Both the position numbers and the translations under genes were made by a program. A DNA stretch of 64,000 bases from Plantago major (lineage: Eukaryota; Streptophyta; Magnoliopsida; Lamiales; Plantaginaceae). Below the pieces are notes generated by a model that did not search any database, had not been told where the DNA came from, and saw nothing but the letters and a program-made list of their open reading frames with translations. Each line of letters starts with the position of its first letter. Positions within the stretch are counted from its first letter, which is position 1. Location: assembly GCA_026545765.1 (NCBI GenBank), contig CM048841.1, forward strand, positions 101,203,352-101,267,351, read 5' to 3'. Of the stretch, positions 1 through 12,550 are shown in pieces.

Positions 1-2757
1 CTAATGGGCCTGCAGAAGAAACTGGATTGACGTGATAATGCGATTACTCCAGCCTTCAGTCAATTTAAACTTCAAGATAATTGGGAAGAGAATAAGGGGA
101 GACCAACCAAACACTTTTATTCATAAAAAACCAAGCACTTTTATACACAGTCCGACTAAATTTATAACTCTACCAATACAATGATCAGACATGACTCTAC
201 TAATACAATGGATCAGACATTTAACTCTACTAATACAATGAATCAGACATGACTCTACCAATACAGTTGATAGTAACATTTGGTCTTTATTTGAAAATAC
301 CAAAATACTGTAGGCCTTTTTTACAAACTTGGGTGCAAAATTGGTCTATGACACCAATTTTCCCAAGATAATTCATGATAGTATAACATTTCGAAATAAT
401 TTTATACATAACTATTGCTAAAATGTGATAATGAACATTCATCTCTAAGGAAAATTCGATCCCGGTGCTTCCATTGAGTCTACTTTCATCATGTAGTCAC
501 ATGTGGGCCCCTGCCACAGAAAAAGGAGAAAAAAGACGTCTTACAAACCCACCTCTAATCGTCTTACACTTTCTAATCAAATGCGTTTTAAACTCAGTTC
601 ACAATAATAGATTTTCATCTAAATTGTATTTAGGTGAATTTTGTTGAAACACTAAATCCTACGATACGTGATTATTGACACATTGATGGTTTCTTCAATC
701 CTCAATGGGGGTACCATAAGCTAGCATGTAGCATTGTGGCCCACAAGCTACAGTGGTAGCACCTCTATGGTAGAAAATCCCAATATTGATTATTGACATA
801 TTTTAATTGAATCCTAGTCCGAATGATTGATATTAAATTCAAAACTCAATTCGAGTTGAAATTTGAAGTCGATGAATAGCAATTTAAATGAAGATAATTT
901 TTAAAGTTTTGTGATTGATATTATTGTGATTTTGATAGGATAGTATGAATTTTGGAGTTAATGAATATTAACTCAACTTGAATTCATATTGTATATTGGG
1001 AAACAAATATAAAAATTTAATAAGACTCAACTTGAATTGATATCCACACACTATGTTCAGTATGCTTCTTAAAAATCGGCGCAATCATTTAAAAGTGGTC
1101 ACTATTCCCATTTCACGCGAAATTAATCATCAGGATTAGGACTCGGATTGGACACGGTGCCAACTACCCAATAGATACGCAAGTTAGACACGGTTCAACT
1201 ACAGATTATACATGTAATTATAATCATTAAATTTTAAACAATGTGAATTATAATTATCCACATAACTTGCAAGTCGCAATCGAGTGTAGATAAATTTGAA
1301 CCCAAACTTTTCGTAGACATGATTTATAAAGTTAGTCCCTCTAATCATGCATGCGTGTGTTGTACCCATCTGATCAACATGTCACGTTGAATGTTGTATG
1401 CTTGCTTTTGGTTTACTCCTAGTACCAATTTTTATAAGTGTGAAATTTAATTGTCTAAAATATAGAAACGAATATAATTTAATGTGGCACATAAAAATAA
1501 AAGATGTAGCATACAGTGTAACGTGAAAAAAAATAATGTTAATTTTGAAAGAAGGAATTCAACATATTGAAGAAAGGGAAATAAGAAATGTAGACCCAAT
1601 GAAGTACAACAAGCCGTTTTATAAATAATGAAGTTGCACAATTATCCTAATATGATTATACATGTAGAGAATTTTTTATACGTTTATTTTCCAAGATACA
1701 ACAAAATATACCTAAACAACTAAATGTGTATGATTGTGGTTTTTGAGGGACTTAGAAAAATGTCTGGATTATAGGATATATGTGAATTGGTGGAGGGAGA
1801 AGAAAGAGGAGCATATTTCTATTAATTCTAATTATTTCAAGAAGATATTTCTATGTATTCTCCTTCTATGAACTCTCAATAAATATGCATATAAATTCAG
1901 TAAGAAATATTAAATATCACTAATCAATTTTTTATGAGAACGGAAATAATAACTCAATTTTATTTGAGTGGAATGGTGACTTAACAAAGTTTTTAATTGT
2001 ATGACAAACAATAAAAACTTATTAATATCGACTTAACATAGTTATTAATTTCCACGTAGTTCAAATATTGTTTTCTCTAGTGCTATATCAAATCTATGTT
2101 TTTTTTATCAGAAAAATTATTAATTTCAATTCAATTTAGTTCTATTTAATTATTTTTTATACTATAAATTAATTTAGTTCAATTAGTTCAGATCAAGATA
2201 ACCAACCTTCATGCCCATAGTAACACATTAAGTACATTGTGGCCATGTGAGACAATAAATTCAAGGTCACAAGTTATCACCGTCATTTGGCCAACCATTC
2301 CATATAATTCGCAGGTGTCCCCTTAATCTTAAAATATTTAATTAGCTACTTTAGTGCGTATGAATGATCACGATATTAATGGCGATAACTAATTACTAAA
2401 CACGGCCATGTGAAAATTAAGGTAACATGCACGTGAGTGAGTTTAACAAATCTAGTACCGACTCTTGACTTTCGTCGTCAAACAAATCTCATTATCTCAT
2501 ACGGTTTTAATTAATTGTTCCTAATTACTACAAACTACAATTAAATCCTTCATTAAATGTCTAAGCACATTTAGCCTTTCCATGGAGTAGTAAATCGTTG
2601 TTCCCTGTGTATGGCAATAATCAAGTAAAGATCATCATTCAAATTATTTTCTTCCTAATTAAACCCGTATTACCTTTCCTATTAGTAAGAGGATACTTTT
2701 ACTTTTCCTAACTTAGGCCAGTTTTATCCCTTTCCTAATTGGATTACTTCAAGTTTA
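1..2757. other. Intergenic DNA upstream of the strictosidine synthase-like gene
   Basis: AT-rich sequence with no open frame that resembles a protein. The only structure I see is a small tandem repeat at 167-271, listed separately. Short open frames here are the length expected by chance. Confidence 0.6.
167..271. repeat. Short tandem repeat, about 3.7 copies of 27-30 bp
   Basis: The motif actctac(c/t)aatacaatg followed by atcagacat recurs four times, starting at 167, 194, 224 and 252. The periods are 27, 30 and 28 bp and the last copy is partial. Copies differ by single substitutions and small indels. Confidence 0.8.
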
Positions 2758-2763
2758 TATCTC

Positions 2764-2770
2764 TATTTAA
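2764..2770 (+). promoter_or_regulatory. Possible TATA box of the strictosidine synthase-like gene
   Basis: A tatttaa element lies about 90 bp before the ATG at 2860, which would leave a 5' leader of roughly 60 nt. Position and sequence suit a plant core promoter, but the surroundings are AT-rich, so a chance match is possible. Confidence 0.35.
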
Positions 2771-2859
2771 ACTTCTTATGCTCTACTCTTTAATCAATTC
2801 TCATCAATACAAAATTAATTTGTTCCTCTAGCTAGATTTAATTCCGAGAGATCATCGAC

Positions 2860-3828
2860 ATGGCTACCAAGTACTATCACATACTACTAGTTCTTGTTTG
2901 TCTTTTGTTACCTTCATTGTCTCTTGCACAACATAGACACAGACATGCTCCTACTCGAGTCCGTCTCCCTCCGGGTGCAGTCGGACCGGAATCCATAGCG
3001 TTTGATTGCGAGGGAAACGGTCCATATGTTGGTGTTTCAGATGGCCAGATCCTTATGTGGCAAGGAGATCATTGGAAACAATTTGCTACCATGACGGCTC
3101 ACGGGACTAGACCATGTACCGAAGCATCTTGCGGCAGGCCATTAGGCTTGAAATTCGACAAAACTACGTGTGATCTCTACGTTGCGGATTCATCCTTAGG
3201 CCTCATGAAAGTTGATCGACATGGCGGGGTTGCCAAGTCAGTCGTCAGCCATTATAACGGCGTGCCATTGAAGTTCGCTAACGGCTTGGATATTGATCCC
3301 GAGAACGGTGCCATCTATTTCACGGATACAAGCACGCAATACTCCAGATGGCAATGGGGCCAAGTGATATCGTCTATGGACCGAACCGGAAGATTGTTCA
3401 AGTATGATCCGAAGGATGGTAGTGTTTCCGTCTTACTTGGGGGTCTTGCTTTTCCGAACGGGGTGGCTTTAAGCAAAGACCGAACGTTCCTTCTACTAGC
3501 CGAAACTACAACAGGACAAATTCGCAAAGTTTGGCTATCCGGGCCAAGACGTCAACCCCACTCTAGTGAGTTGTTACTTCAACTCGGTGGCAGGCCTGAT
3601 AACATCAACCGGAATGCCGATGGTGATTTTTGGATCGCGCAAAACCCGACTCTGCCACATGTACTTCTCAGAGGAGACAGCATAGGTCACCCTATCAAGA
3701 TTGATGGCTCGGGGAGAGTTTTGGACCATTTAGGTGATGTAGGATCTAGTACTAGTGATGTTACTGAGTTCAACCATAGAATTTGGTTAGGCTCGGTCGA
3801 TAACTCTTATGTTGCCCGAACTAGGTAG
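2860..3828 (+). CDS. Strictosidine synthase-like protein, 322 aa, intronless
   Basis: The predicted protein belongs to the plant strictosidine synthase-like family, six-bladed beta-propellers that enter the secretory pathway. Residues 1-23 are a clear signal peptide (hydrophobic core ending SLSLA before QHRHRH). Family landmarks are visible: GPESIAFD near residue 42, CGRPLGLKF near 87, DLYVADSSLGL near 99, the FTDTST block near 150 followed by YSR, and FPNGVALS near 198. The frame is a single exon and starts at the first ATG after a TATA-like element. At 322 residues it is slightly short for the family. True Pictet-Spengler strictosidine synthases need a specific glutamate, and I cannot tell without an alignment whether it is kept. 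Most relatives do not make strictosidine, so that activity should not be assumed. Confidence 0.9.
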   Translation: MATKYYHILLVLVCLLLPSLSLAQHRHRHAPTRVRLPPGAVGPESIAFDCEGNGPYVGVSDGQILMWQGDHWKQFATMTAHGTRPCTEASCGRPLGLKFDKTTCDLYVADSSLGLMKVDRHGGVAKSVVSHYNGVPLKFANGLDIDPENGAIYFTDTSTQYSRWQWGQVISSMDRTGRLFKYDPKDGSVSVLLGGLAFPNGVALSKDRTFLLLAETTTGQIRKVWLSGPRRQPHSSELLLQLGGRPDNINRNADGDFWIAQNPTLPHVLLRGDSIGHPIKIDGSGRVLDHLGDVGSSTSDVTEFNHRIWLGSVDNSYVARTR

Positions 3829-4583
3829 CCTAATTGGGGATTGCGGTCACTTGTTGATCTCCTGTTATTAAACTCGCATCTGTCAAGATTTTGTTATCTC
3901 TTGCAGCAACTACGAATTGGTATCTTCATCGAGGACACTTTTCGTTTTCCTAGTTTATATAGTAGGCTAGTTTATTATACTTTCTGTTTCATAGTTGAAT
4001 TACTTGATTTATATTATATGTCTATCGAAAATTCTTCAATCATGTAATCTTTAATCAATTATCCTCAATACAATATTATTTTCTATCACATCTATACCAA
4101 GTTAAGTAAACTCAATTCAAATCAAAACACACGGACTTTAGGCTTTAGATATTTCAGTAGATTTTATGTCATTTTCTTCATTAATGCAAGACAGAAAATC
4201 AAGCCGGATAGCTCCAGATTGTTAGCGGTTTGTTGTTTCTGTGATGGTTATGTTTGGTGAATTCCATTAATGCATTGGACAAGACGCACATGTTCTTGAT
4301 CAACTTGGTTACAGATAAAATCAACATCAAGGCTAGAAGTAGTCACTAGCTAGCGGGACTAGCAAGTCAGGTTAAGTTTTTTTTTCGAAATGGACTTTTA
4401 CATGTCGAATAGAAGCATGATTGTACTTCAGTTCACAACCACATCAAAAACCCATGTCGGGACAAGCTAGCTAGGTTAAGTTTGTGACAAGAGTTAAAAA
4501 GAATATTATAAACTGTTTTACATACGACTTTAATAGGGGAATGGTAACTTTAGTGACTTAAAACAGTAGTATTGTTTAATTTT
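3829..4583. other. 3' flank and intergenic DNA
   Basis: Probable 3' UTR followed by AT-rich intergenic sequence. No gene is visible on either strand. Confidence 0.5.
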
Positions 4584-4959
4584 ATATCAGACACAACTTT
4601 TTTTTTGAACAGATTAAAAATTTTATTGCAACAAACTCCAAAAAAGAAACACAAAAAGTGTTCAACTTACAAACCACCACAACAGGTAAAATAGACTCCA
4701 CATGAGTCACTAAACAAAACCCCTATCCATCCTCCAAAAGAAACTTAACCACCAAAAAACTTCTCAAGACACAAAAAATACACCGGATAAAACTGAACTC
4801 AGTAAACAAAGAACCAGAAACAAGTACACCCAAACCCAAAGTCAGCTTATTACTCCCGGATGTGAATTACCAATTTATCGTCAAGATGCCTCAACAATCA
4901 AGATTTCCAAGAGGTTGCAACCAAAACCAAAATGAGGAAACGATATATTAGACACAACT
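4584..4959 (-). mobile_element. 5'-truncated non-LTR retroelement (LINE/SINE-like) remnant
   Basis: The segment between 4599 and 4944 is flanked by near-identical 15-bp direct repeats, atatcagacacaact at 4584-4598 and atattagacacaact at 4945-4959 (14 of 15 match). On the minus strand the insert ends in gcaataaaatttttaatctg and then an A-run that meets the left repeat. A 3' A-tail with long target-site duplications is the signature of target-primed reverse transcription, as used by plant L1 LINEs and SINEs. No coding frame survives, so which of the two it is remains open. Confidence 0.65.
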
Positions 4960-5387
4960 AAATGTATAACTCGGCTTTATTGAGTTTAAATTGTTTGCCA
5001 AACGATATATTAATATTCAGATATGGGGCTATGCTATTGTTATGTATCCAGTCCAGTATTGACAGGAGAAGAGTGGTCCATATATATGCATATGAGAAAA
5101 GCCAACAAGACATGTACAGGAATAAATATAGGCCGGTCATGATAGAAATGTGAAAATGATACAATTTCTGCTTTAGGAGACATCCCATTTATAAATGATA
5201 TTGCTCATTACATATTGACATAAAGTGATTGAAAATTGATGTTAATTTCCAGTCTAGCTATAATGTCGATCATCACTAACACTGGGTTTTATCATGGTTC
5301 ACCAGGTTACGACAAAAAAATCCGAATCAAATTTAGATTTTATCGGTTTAATCTATGCCTACATCATACTATAATGACTTAATTACT

Positions 5388-6435
5388 AGTGCTCACCCGT
5401 GACGATGCCACGATATAGTTGACTTTTAATAACAAATAGAAAGAGGGTGATAAAATAAATTAATCGAGAAAATAAGGTAGTTAAATTTATGTGAATAACG
5501 TTGATCATGGTGTCGGTCAGTAGTCCTTCTTCATTCAATATTATATCATTGAGTGTTTATTTATGTTATAACTATAGAAAATGTAAAAATAGGATTCTAT
5601 CATACCCGATCTGTTAATTAGTAACAGACATATGTTTTTTTTTTTAACTTTTACATGCAAGAGGTTCGATCACGGGTGAGCCCATGTAATATAATTAACT
5701 TATTAAAAAAAAACATGTTTTTTTTAAAACATTATCCCTCAAACGAAACCAAAATAAAATACAAAAGTATATACAATCAATAGGGTTGTTACAAACAACC
5801 TCCGCGGTGGTATGTGGTCACCCCACAACACACAAAAAAAAAAAATTATACGAACATAATTTCACATGTTACAGTTGTTTTTTTCCAACCCACCGGTTCC
5901 CAACAACCCCGCGGTGGTATGTGTCACCCCACCAAAGACACAAAAATTATTATTCTACAAACATAATTTCACATGGTTTGGTTTTTCCCCCCCCCCCCCC
6001 CCCCCAACCGGCCCGTCATGGAGATCAAGAAAGTACAGAGAAGATCGAAGACATTTTCTCCGCCTAGAGAGTATAAGCTGATTCCCCCCTTGCCGGAGAA
6101 AAATGTACTTTTTACTAACTTAATCATAAAATGTTGCGCTCGGGTCTTGTAACAAAGGTGTGGAACGGGTTCGAGTATATGCTAGACCGGACCTGAACAT
6201 CATTATTTCGCTCGGGGTTGAATTCGGGTTGGATAGAACCAGTCGTTCCGGACAGAGACCGTAGATAAGAGAACCCTTATACCTCATTCTACCGATCGAA
6301 TCTTATGCATAAAGAAAATGAACTTGAAAGTCTTCACGTGCCAAATGTTATTGATAGACATGTAAAGATCAACACACCACCAATTAGCTCATGTGTATCT
6401 CTTCTATATTCTGGAACTGAAAAAAGCATGTCTAG
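5388..6435. repeat. Dispersed ~1-kb repeat, copy 1
   Basis: This block is collinear with 11555-12550. Both begin with an acccgt...gccacg...tatagtt motif, continue through aaataaattaatcgagaaaataag, contain two ccgcggtggtatg boxes before gtcacccca, and end with agacatgtaaagatcaacac and accaccaattagctca. Long C-runs in the middle differ between copies. I see no coding capacity and no ends typical of a known transposon class, so the family is unassigned. Confidence 0.75.
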
Positions 6436-6539
6436 TAACATATAACAATATATGCTAAAACGATCTTGGTGTGGATAATACAAGTATACCAAACCAACAT
6501 CATCATGAGAACACCGATAATATATGTGCTAAAACGTTA

Positions 6540-6870
6540 CCCTCACGTTTAACTTGGCAAAGCTTAATTCTCCATCAAATACCTAAATTTCTTTGAAAAT
6601 TGAAATAAAGGGGCAAAGATAAAATTTGTCGATTTAAGAGATCTAATCACCAAAGAACAATCCCTTTCAATTACTACATGTTGCCACTAAAAATCTCGAA
6701 CAAATTTTGTTCTTAATTTGGCTGGCCAACCTTCCGGATTTTCAGCAACCATAAGACATAAAAAAAAAAATACCAAGCAATAAAATTGCCCTCATGATCC
6801 CTAGCAACAACACTAATAGGTCCCCTATCCGGACTCTGCTTAACCGTATCAACATTTCACGTAGGATGGT
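6540..6870. repeat. Dispersed ~300-bp repeat, copy 1
   Basis: Shared with 14310-14640. Shared strings include ggcaaag, aaaatttgtcgatttaag, atgttgccact, aatctcgaacaaattt and ttttcagcaaccataagaca. The copies differ by scattered substitutions and small indels. It follows the 1-kb repeat directly, so the two may be parts of one element. Confidence 0.7.
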
Positions 6871-7879
6871 TGGAATTTGAATGAATCTAGTGGATTTAGC
6901 CCATCAACTTTATATAATACAGTATATTCAAAGTAGTATAATAATTCAAAAAGTTTCACTAAGTTTGTAATTCAATTTAAATCTCATATGTTAATCTTAC
7001 TAATTCAATTTGAATATGGTACGTACATGTGTCATTGTTTTAGTAGAAGGTGCAGGATTCGAATCCCATTGACGTAAGTTTCTCACTTTTATTTATTATT
7101 TTTCAATATTTTCTCTCTCTCTTTTTTTCAATCACAGATTCATAACACACGTAGTGTGTTACGTAAATGCTAGTATTTATTTATATATATAAGTGCAAAA
7201 CTATTAGAGTTGTGCAATTGAGTACTTAATTTAAGTTAAATTGAACCGATTTGTGATACGCATGTAAATTAGACTTTAATTACAAAAAACTAATATGTTT
7301 TATTCATTCTAATTCTAAGCACTAACATAACTCCAACAAAATCAATTCATCATTAAAAAACTCAATTTGTCTTCTGTAATTAAATTTCAAGCCCTAAATC
7401 AACCCTAACAGAATCAATCATCATTAAAAAATCTCAATATGTCATCTCCAATAAATTCAAAACCCTAATCGAACTCCAACAAAATCAATTCATCATTAAA
7501 GGAAAAAAAACAACGATAACCAATATTTATTCTCCATCTTCTTTAATCAAATTGGAACAGATCAATTCACACTATCCAAAATCTTAATTCAACTAAAAAA
7601 GACAATTCGTTATCAGAAACAACGATTGCACTTACCTTCATATACTTTTATTATTATTTGTAATTAGATGCCATAATGACAAGCTCATGATCTAGTTATA
7701 TTATATAAGAACACCTAACTGATAATCTGAACGCTGAAACATTAGTCCCACGTTTAACCTGGCAAAATATCATGGAACAAAATTCTCGCCCCCCCTATTC
7801 GGACTTTGCTCAACCGTAGAATCAAAATTTATAATTGAAAATCTAAATATCTATTAATTTCTTGTTAAATAGATGGGTG

Positions 7880-8530
7880 GAGTATTAAATATTTAATAAA
7901 TGCTCTATTTTTTAAATTTTATTATTTCATTTATCTTCTTTAATTAATATATATTTTATTTTAGTGAATACAATAATTTATTTAATTAATAATAATAATC
8001 TAGATTGGTGTTTATAGATTCGTCTTGTCACGGTGAATTCAAATATATGTCACAATATTTTTCGGAGTTTTGTAGAATAAATTTATATTAGATTTAATAA
8101 AAACTATATATACAGCCAACATACCAAAAATAAATAGTGGAAGATATACTGGTTGAAAATGCAACTAATTCCACAAAATTTCACGTAGATTGAATTTATT
8201 TAATAAATACTCTATTTTAAAATTTCCATTCATTCATTTTATATTATTTAATAAATTTATATTTTATTTTATTGAATAAAATGATTTCTTAAAATAATAC
8301 TATTCAAGATTGGTGTCTATGGATTCGTCTTGTCACGACGAGTTCAAATATATGTTCAAAATATTTTTTGAATTTTTTTAGATAAAATTATATGAGATTT
8401 AATAAAAACTATATATGTAGACAACATACCAAAAATAACAATGAAATATATTCTGGCTAAAATACAACTAATTCCACAAAATTCCATGTAGGATTGAATT
8501 AATCTGATAGGGTTTAGCCCCTTGTACTTT
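7880..8530. repeat. Satellite-like ~310-bp units, two copies
   Basis: Two adjacent units each carry, in order, an AT-rich ttatttaattaataat stretch, gattggtgtctatggattcgt or close to it, ttgtcacg, gaattcaaatatatgt, gagatttaataaaaact, accaaaaataa and caactaattccacaaaatt. The same unit recurs at 13540-13750 and four times at 14850-16010. Confidence 0.75.
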
Positions 8531-9551
8531 ACATAATATATGGATGGATGGATTGATGGATGGATAATGAATTATGTATTGTATAATGTAAACTTAAATT
8601 GTTTGATGCAAGTGATACACAACATTAAAGCATTGCGAGCCATTACAGTATGATATCTCTTAAAGATTGATCTAGGAGCTCAGATTGGAAAGCCATACAT
8701 TGTACATACATGCCCCACTTGGAAATTTTGGCCACAATTCAAAGGTTAAAAAACTGATGTATGAGGGATGAGTTTGCCAAGGGACTACGATTGATTTTTG
8801 TTTAAATAAATTAGTCCATCTCTGACTATATTGGGCGGGATTCGAGCTCGAAAAACAACTCGCTTTGTTAACAAAAATGGCTCGGCGGTATGTTAACGAA
8901 TTGGTCCACTACAGAAACGAGTCGAGTCAAACTTGGGCTCGATAACAGTTCGAATGGAGCTTGAGGAATGAGATACTCAACTTGACTCGACTCGTTTAAC
9001 AACAACTGAAGGATACACGAATAGTAACGTCACAACTTATACTAAACAAACGGGTATAGAGTTGTTGATCCGAATCATATTTTGATATATGTGGTATATT
9101 CCAAGTCTGTGTGTTATATAATCTACAGGAGCAATTCAAATCCAAGTGGATCTGCATTTGGTGACCCTAAATATTGGATAGCGTCACCAATCATATTATT
9201 CGCAATTGGTGGATGAACAAATGAATTGTTATTCACTACCAAATGATGTGCGACAGATATTTTAAAACTGGAGAAGATCTAGGGTGGTTTCCACTTGCCA
9301 TATTTTCAGGGACTAATTTATGTAGTTCCTGATAAATTTGCTAATAACATTTTGGTTCTTCTGATTCTAACAATAACATCATAGTACATAATTAACAAAT
9401 CAATTGTAAAACAGTCCAAAAATCAAATTGATGACAAATACACCATTAATTTACACTTGTAAACAATTACATTTTTATTATATATTTCACTTTATTATAA
9501 AATTGATCCAAACAATTTGTATTTACTCCATATATATATTTTTTCTATTTT
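8531..9551. other. Intergenic DNA without visible genes
   Basis: AT-rich sequence with short chance open frames only. A ggatggattgatggatggat run near 8543 is a minor simple repeat. Confidence 0.5.
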
Positions 9552-10085
9552 CATACTTACCAACAAAAATTACAAATAACACTCATAAAAATTTAATAAA
9601 TATTTTAAATATAAAAGTTTATTATCAAATAACAAAAATTTATAAAACATATTGAAAACAAATAGAAACAAATCCATATTTTCATGCTCCATGAAAATAG
9701 CTTCTATAGATACTATGCTTTAGTATTTTTTTATTTATGGTGGGTGAAGGATTTGTAAGAATGAAACCAGGAAACATTACTTGAGATATAGTATTTTTTA
9801 TTTATGGTGGGAGAAATCATACTTACCAACAAAAATTGCAAATAACACTCATAAAAATTTAATAAATATTTTAAATATAAAAGTTATTATCAAATAACAA
9901 AAATTTATAAAACATATTGAAAACAAATAGAAACAAATCCATATTTTCATGCTCCATGAAAATAGTTTCTATAGATACTATGCTTTAGTATTTTTTATTT
10001 ATGGTGGGTGAAAGATTTGTAAGAATAAAACCAGGAAACATTACTTGAGACATAGTATTTTTTATTTATGGTGGGGGAAAGATTT
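9552..10085. repeat. 267-bp tandem duplication
   Basis: A unit beginning catacttaccaacaaaaatt at 9552 starts again at 9819. Both copies contain aaatttataaaacatattg, atattttcatgctccatg, ctatagatactatgc and tttatttatggtggg. Only a few indels separate them, so the duplication is recent. A further short copy of the terminal part follows up to about 10120. Nothing is coded. Confidence 0.8.
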
Positions 10086-10665
10086 GTAAGAATAAAACTA
10101 GGAACCATTACTTAAGACACCAAAAACGGCTAGGAAACAACCATGTTTTAGGACTGAGTAAGTATCTTTTAATATTTTTGTTATTTTTTGGAAGATTATA
10201 TTTGAAATATCATTTTATTTCATTTATGTTAATCATTTTATATTTTTAAAACTAGTTTAAAAAATTAGTTTTTCATTTAATTTATTTTTATTTTAATGTT
10301 TACTGATTTGAAACTACTTTTTTATTTATAAATATTTCTTATTGGACGCTGTGAAAGGGAATAGAAGTAAAGTATAAAATGTGACGGTTAAAAATAAGGC
10401 TATGTTCCGTACCCGATGTAATTTGATTCCCTTTGATATAATGAAATGTTATTCTCAAAATAAAAATAAATATAAGGTCATGTTTGGGAAGGAAATTTTG
10501 AAAGTAGAAAATGGACCAATATGTTATTGTTCAAATTAGGGGGGCGGAAGTGTTATTAGGTGATTTATTGGGGGGGGGGGGTCTGGGGCTATTTTCCCTA
10601 TTTTCATATATTATGCACTAGTACCACTATTAGCTGTGATTTAATCGTATTCTCTTAATTTACAC

Positions 10666-10883
10666 TAAGGCTCTGTTCTCTTCAACTGTAATTTTCTGAA
10701 CTGAACTGAACTGTAGTATAAAATATAACTAAGGCTTTGTTCTCTTCAACTGCAATTTTAAAATGGAATCGAATTTGAATTGAAGTGATGGTAATCAAAT
10801 GAAATGAATCAATTGTAGTATAAAATATAACTAAATGGAATCGAATCAATTGAATGAGTTTTGATCGAAGAAACAGAGCCTAA
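10666..10883. mobile_element. PIF/Harbinger-like MITE (TAA target duplication)
   Basis: A ~212-bp element starts ggctctgttctcttc at 10669 and ends gaagaaacagagcc at 10880, an imperfect terminal inverted repeat. It is flanked by taa at 10666-10668 and 10881-10883, the trinucleotide target duplication typical of PIF/Harbinger elements. A second taa-ggctttgttctcttc start lies inside at 10730, and a second aatcgaatgagttttgat end lies just after the element. The site therefore looks like nested or tandem copies. Non-coding. Confidence 0.7.
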
Positions 10884-11554
10884 GAATCGAATCGAATGGG
10901 CCAATCGAATGAGTTTTGATTAAAAGAATAGCCTAATTCGTAATTTAATTGGGGGAATGGGATCAGGGGATCCGTCTCAATGAAAGAGGTACATTTCCGA
11001 CTACCTACATATTCGTCTTGGAATTGCAAATACTATGTACAAATTTTCACTGGAGAACTGGCTTAAAGAAGTTTTGGAGATGGGAATCTCCAAGAGTTGT
11101 GAAATTTGTGTGGGAATGTGCAATTATCCATACGTGACATGAGGCATGATATGCAATCCAATAATTCAAATTGGTAAAAACATATTTATGCCCATTCACC
11201 TAACCAATAATAGAGTACGAAACTGTTGGTGGTTTCAAAAAGATGTGTTCTTAGTTCTTACACATGACATTATTATTTTATAGACTAGTGGACGTGAAAG
11301 AAGAAATAAGGTATGTGTAATAGGTACAATATTTAATAGGTTTCTTGTAAAATTAACGATTTTAGTACTATAGAAACGAAAACCATATACCTCTCTTACT
11401 TTAAGTATGTGTAAAATAAAACACATTATTCATTTAGGAAAATGAAACATTTCACCATATCCTCTTATTATGTTTGAAAATGAAGTTATTTAGGCTTCAA
11501 GTCAACTTATGGTCCAAGTTTAAATGGAGCAATATATATTATAGTAGTACTAAC
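10884..11554. other. Intergenic DNA
   Basis: No gene or recognisable element apart from the MITE-derived end at 10884-10930. Confidence 0.45.
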
Positions 11555-12550
11555 CCGTAACATCGCCACGGTATAGTTTACTTTAATAATAAATAGAAAT
11601 GTGAGGATTAAATAAATTAATCGAGAAAATAAGATAGTCAAAATTCCTATGACGTTGGTTGTGAATTGGTGTAGTCATTCTTCATCCAATATTATATCAT
11701 TGAGTGTTTATTTATGTTAACTATAGAAAATGTAAAAATAGGGTCCTACCTTACCCGACTTGTTAATTATTAACATGTACATGTTTTTTTACAAAAAAAA
11801 TCTATCACTCAAACGGAACCAAAATAAAATACAAAAGTATACAACACAATCAATAGGGTTGTTCCCAACAATCTCGCGGTGATATGTGGTCACCCCACCA
11901 CACACAAATATTAAACGTAATTTCACAGTTACGGTTATTTTTTCCAACCCACCGGTTTCCAGCAACCCCGCGGTGGTATGCGTCACCTATTATTCTACGA
12001 ACATAATTTCACATTGTACGGTTGTCCCCCTCCCCCTCTCCCGGCCCGTTATGGATGAAGAAAGTAAATATAATATAGAAGAGAGTTTTCCCGCCTAGAG
12101 AGTAACTGCGATTCCCCCCCCCCCCCCCCGAGCTCGTTATGGAGATTAGGAAAGTAGAGAGGAAGATCTAAGATAGTTTCCCCACCTAGAGAGTATCAGA
12201 TCCCCCAGGCCCGTTATGTATTAAGAAAGCAGAGAGAAGATCGAAGAGAGTTTCCCCGCCTAGATAATATATGCAGAGACCCCCCCAGGTATGGAACAGG
12301 TTCGAGTATATACCATACTGGACCTGAACATCATTATTTCGAACGGGGTTGAAATTCGGGTTGGATATAACCAGTCCTTCCAGCAAGAGATCGTAGAGAA
12401 GAGAAACCTTATACCTCATCCTACCAATCTAATCTTATACATAAAGAAAAGGAAATTGAAAGTCTCCACATGTAAAATGTTGTTGATAGACATGTAAAGA
12501 TCAACACACCACCAATTAGCTCACGTGTGTCTCTTCTATCTTCCGAACCG
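11555..12550. repeat. Dispersed ~1-kb repeat, copy 2
   Basis: Direct-orientation partner of 5388-6435 with the same order of landmarks. This copy has a local amplification of the cgttatggag..gaagatc..agagagtttcccc..cctagagagta segment, seen about four times between 12040 and 12270. The other copy has it once. Confidence 0.75.
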
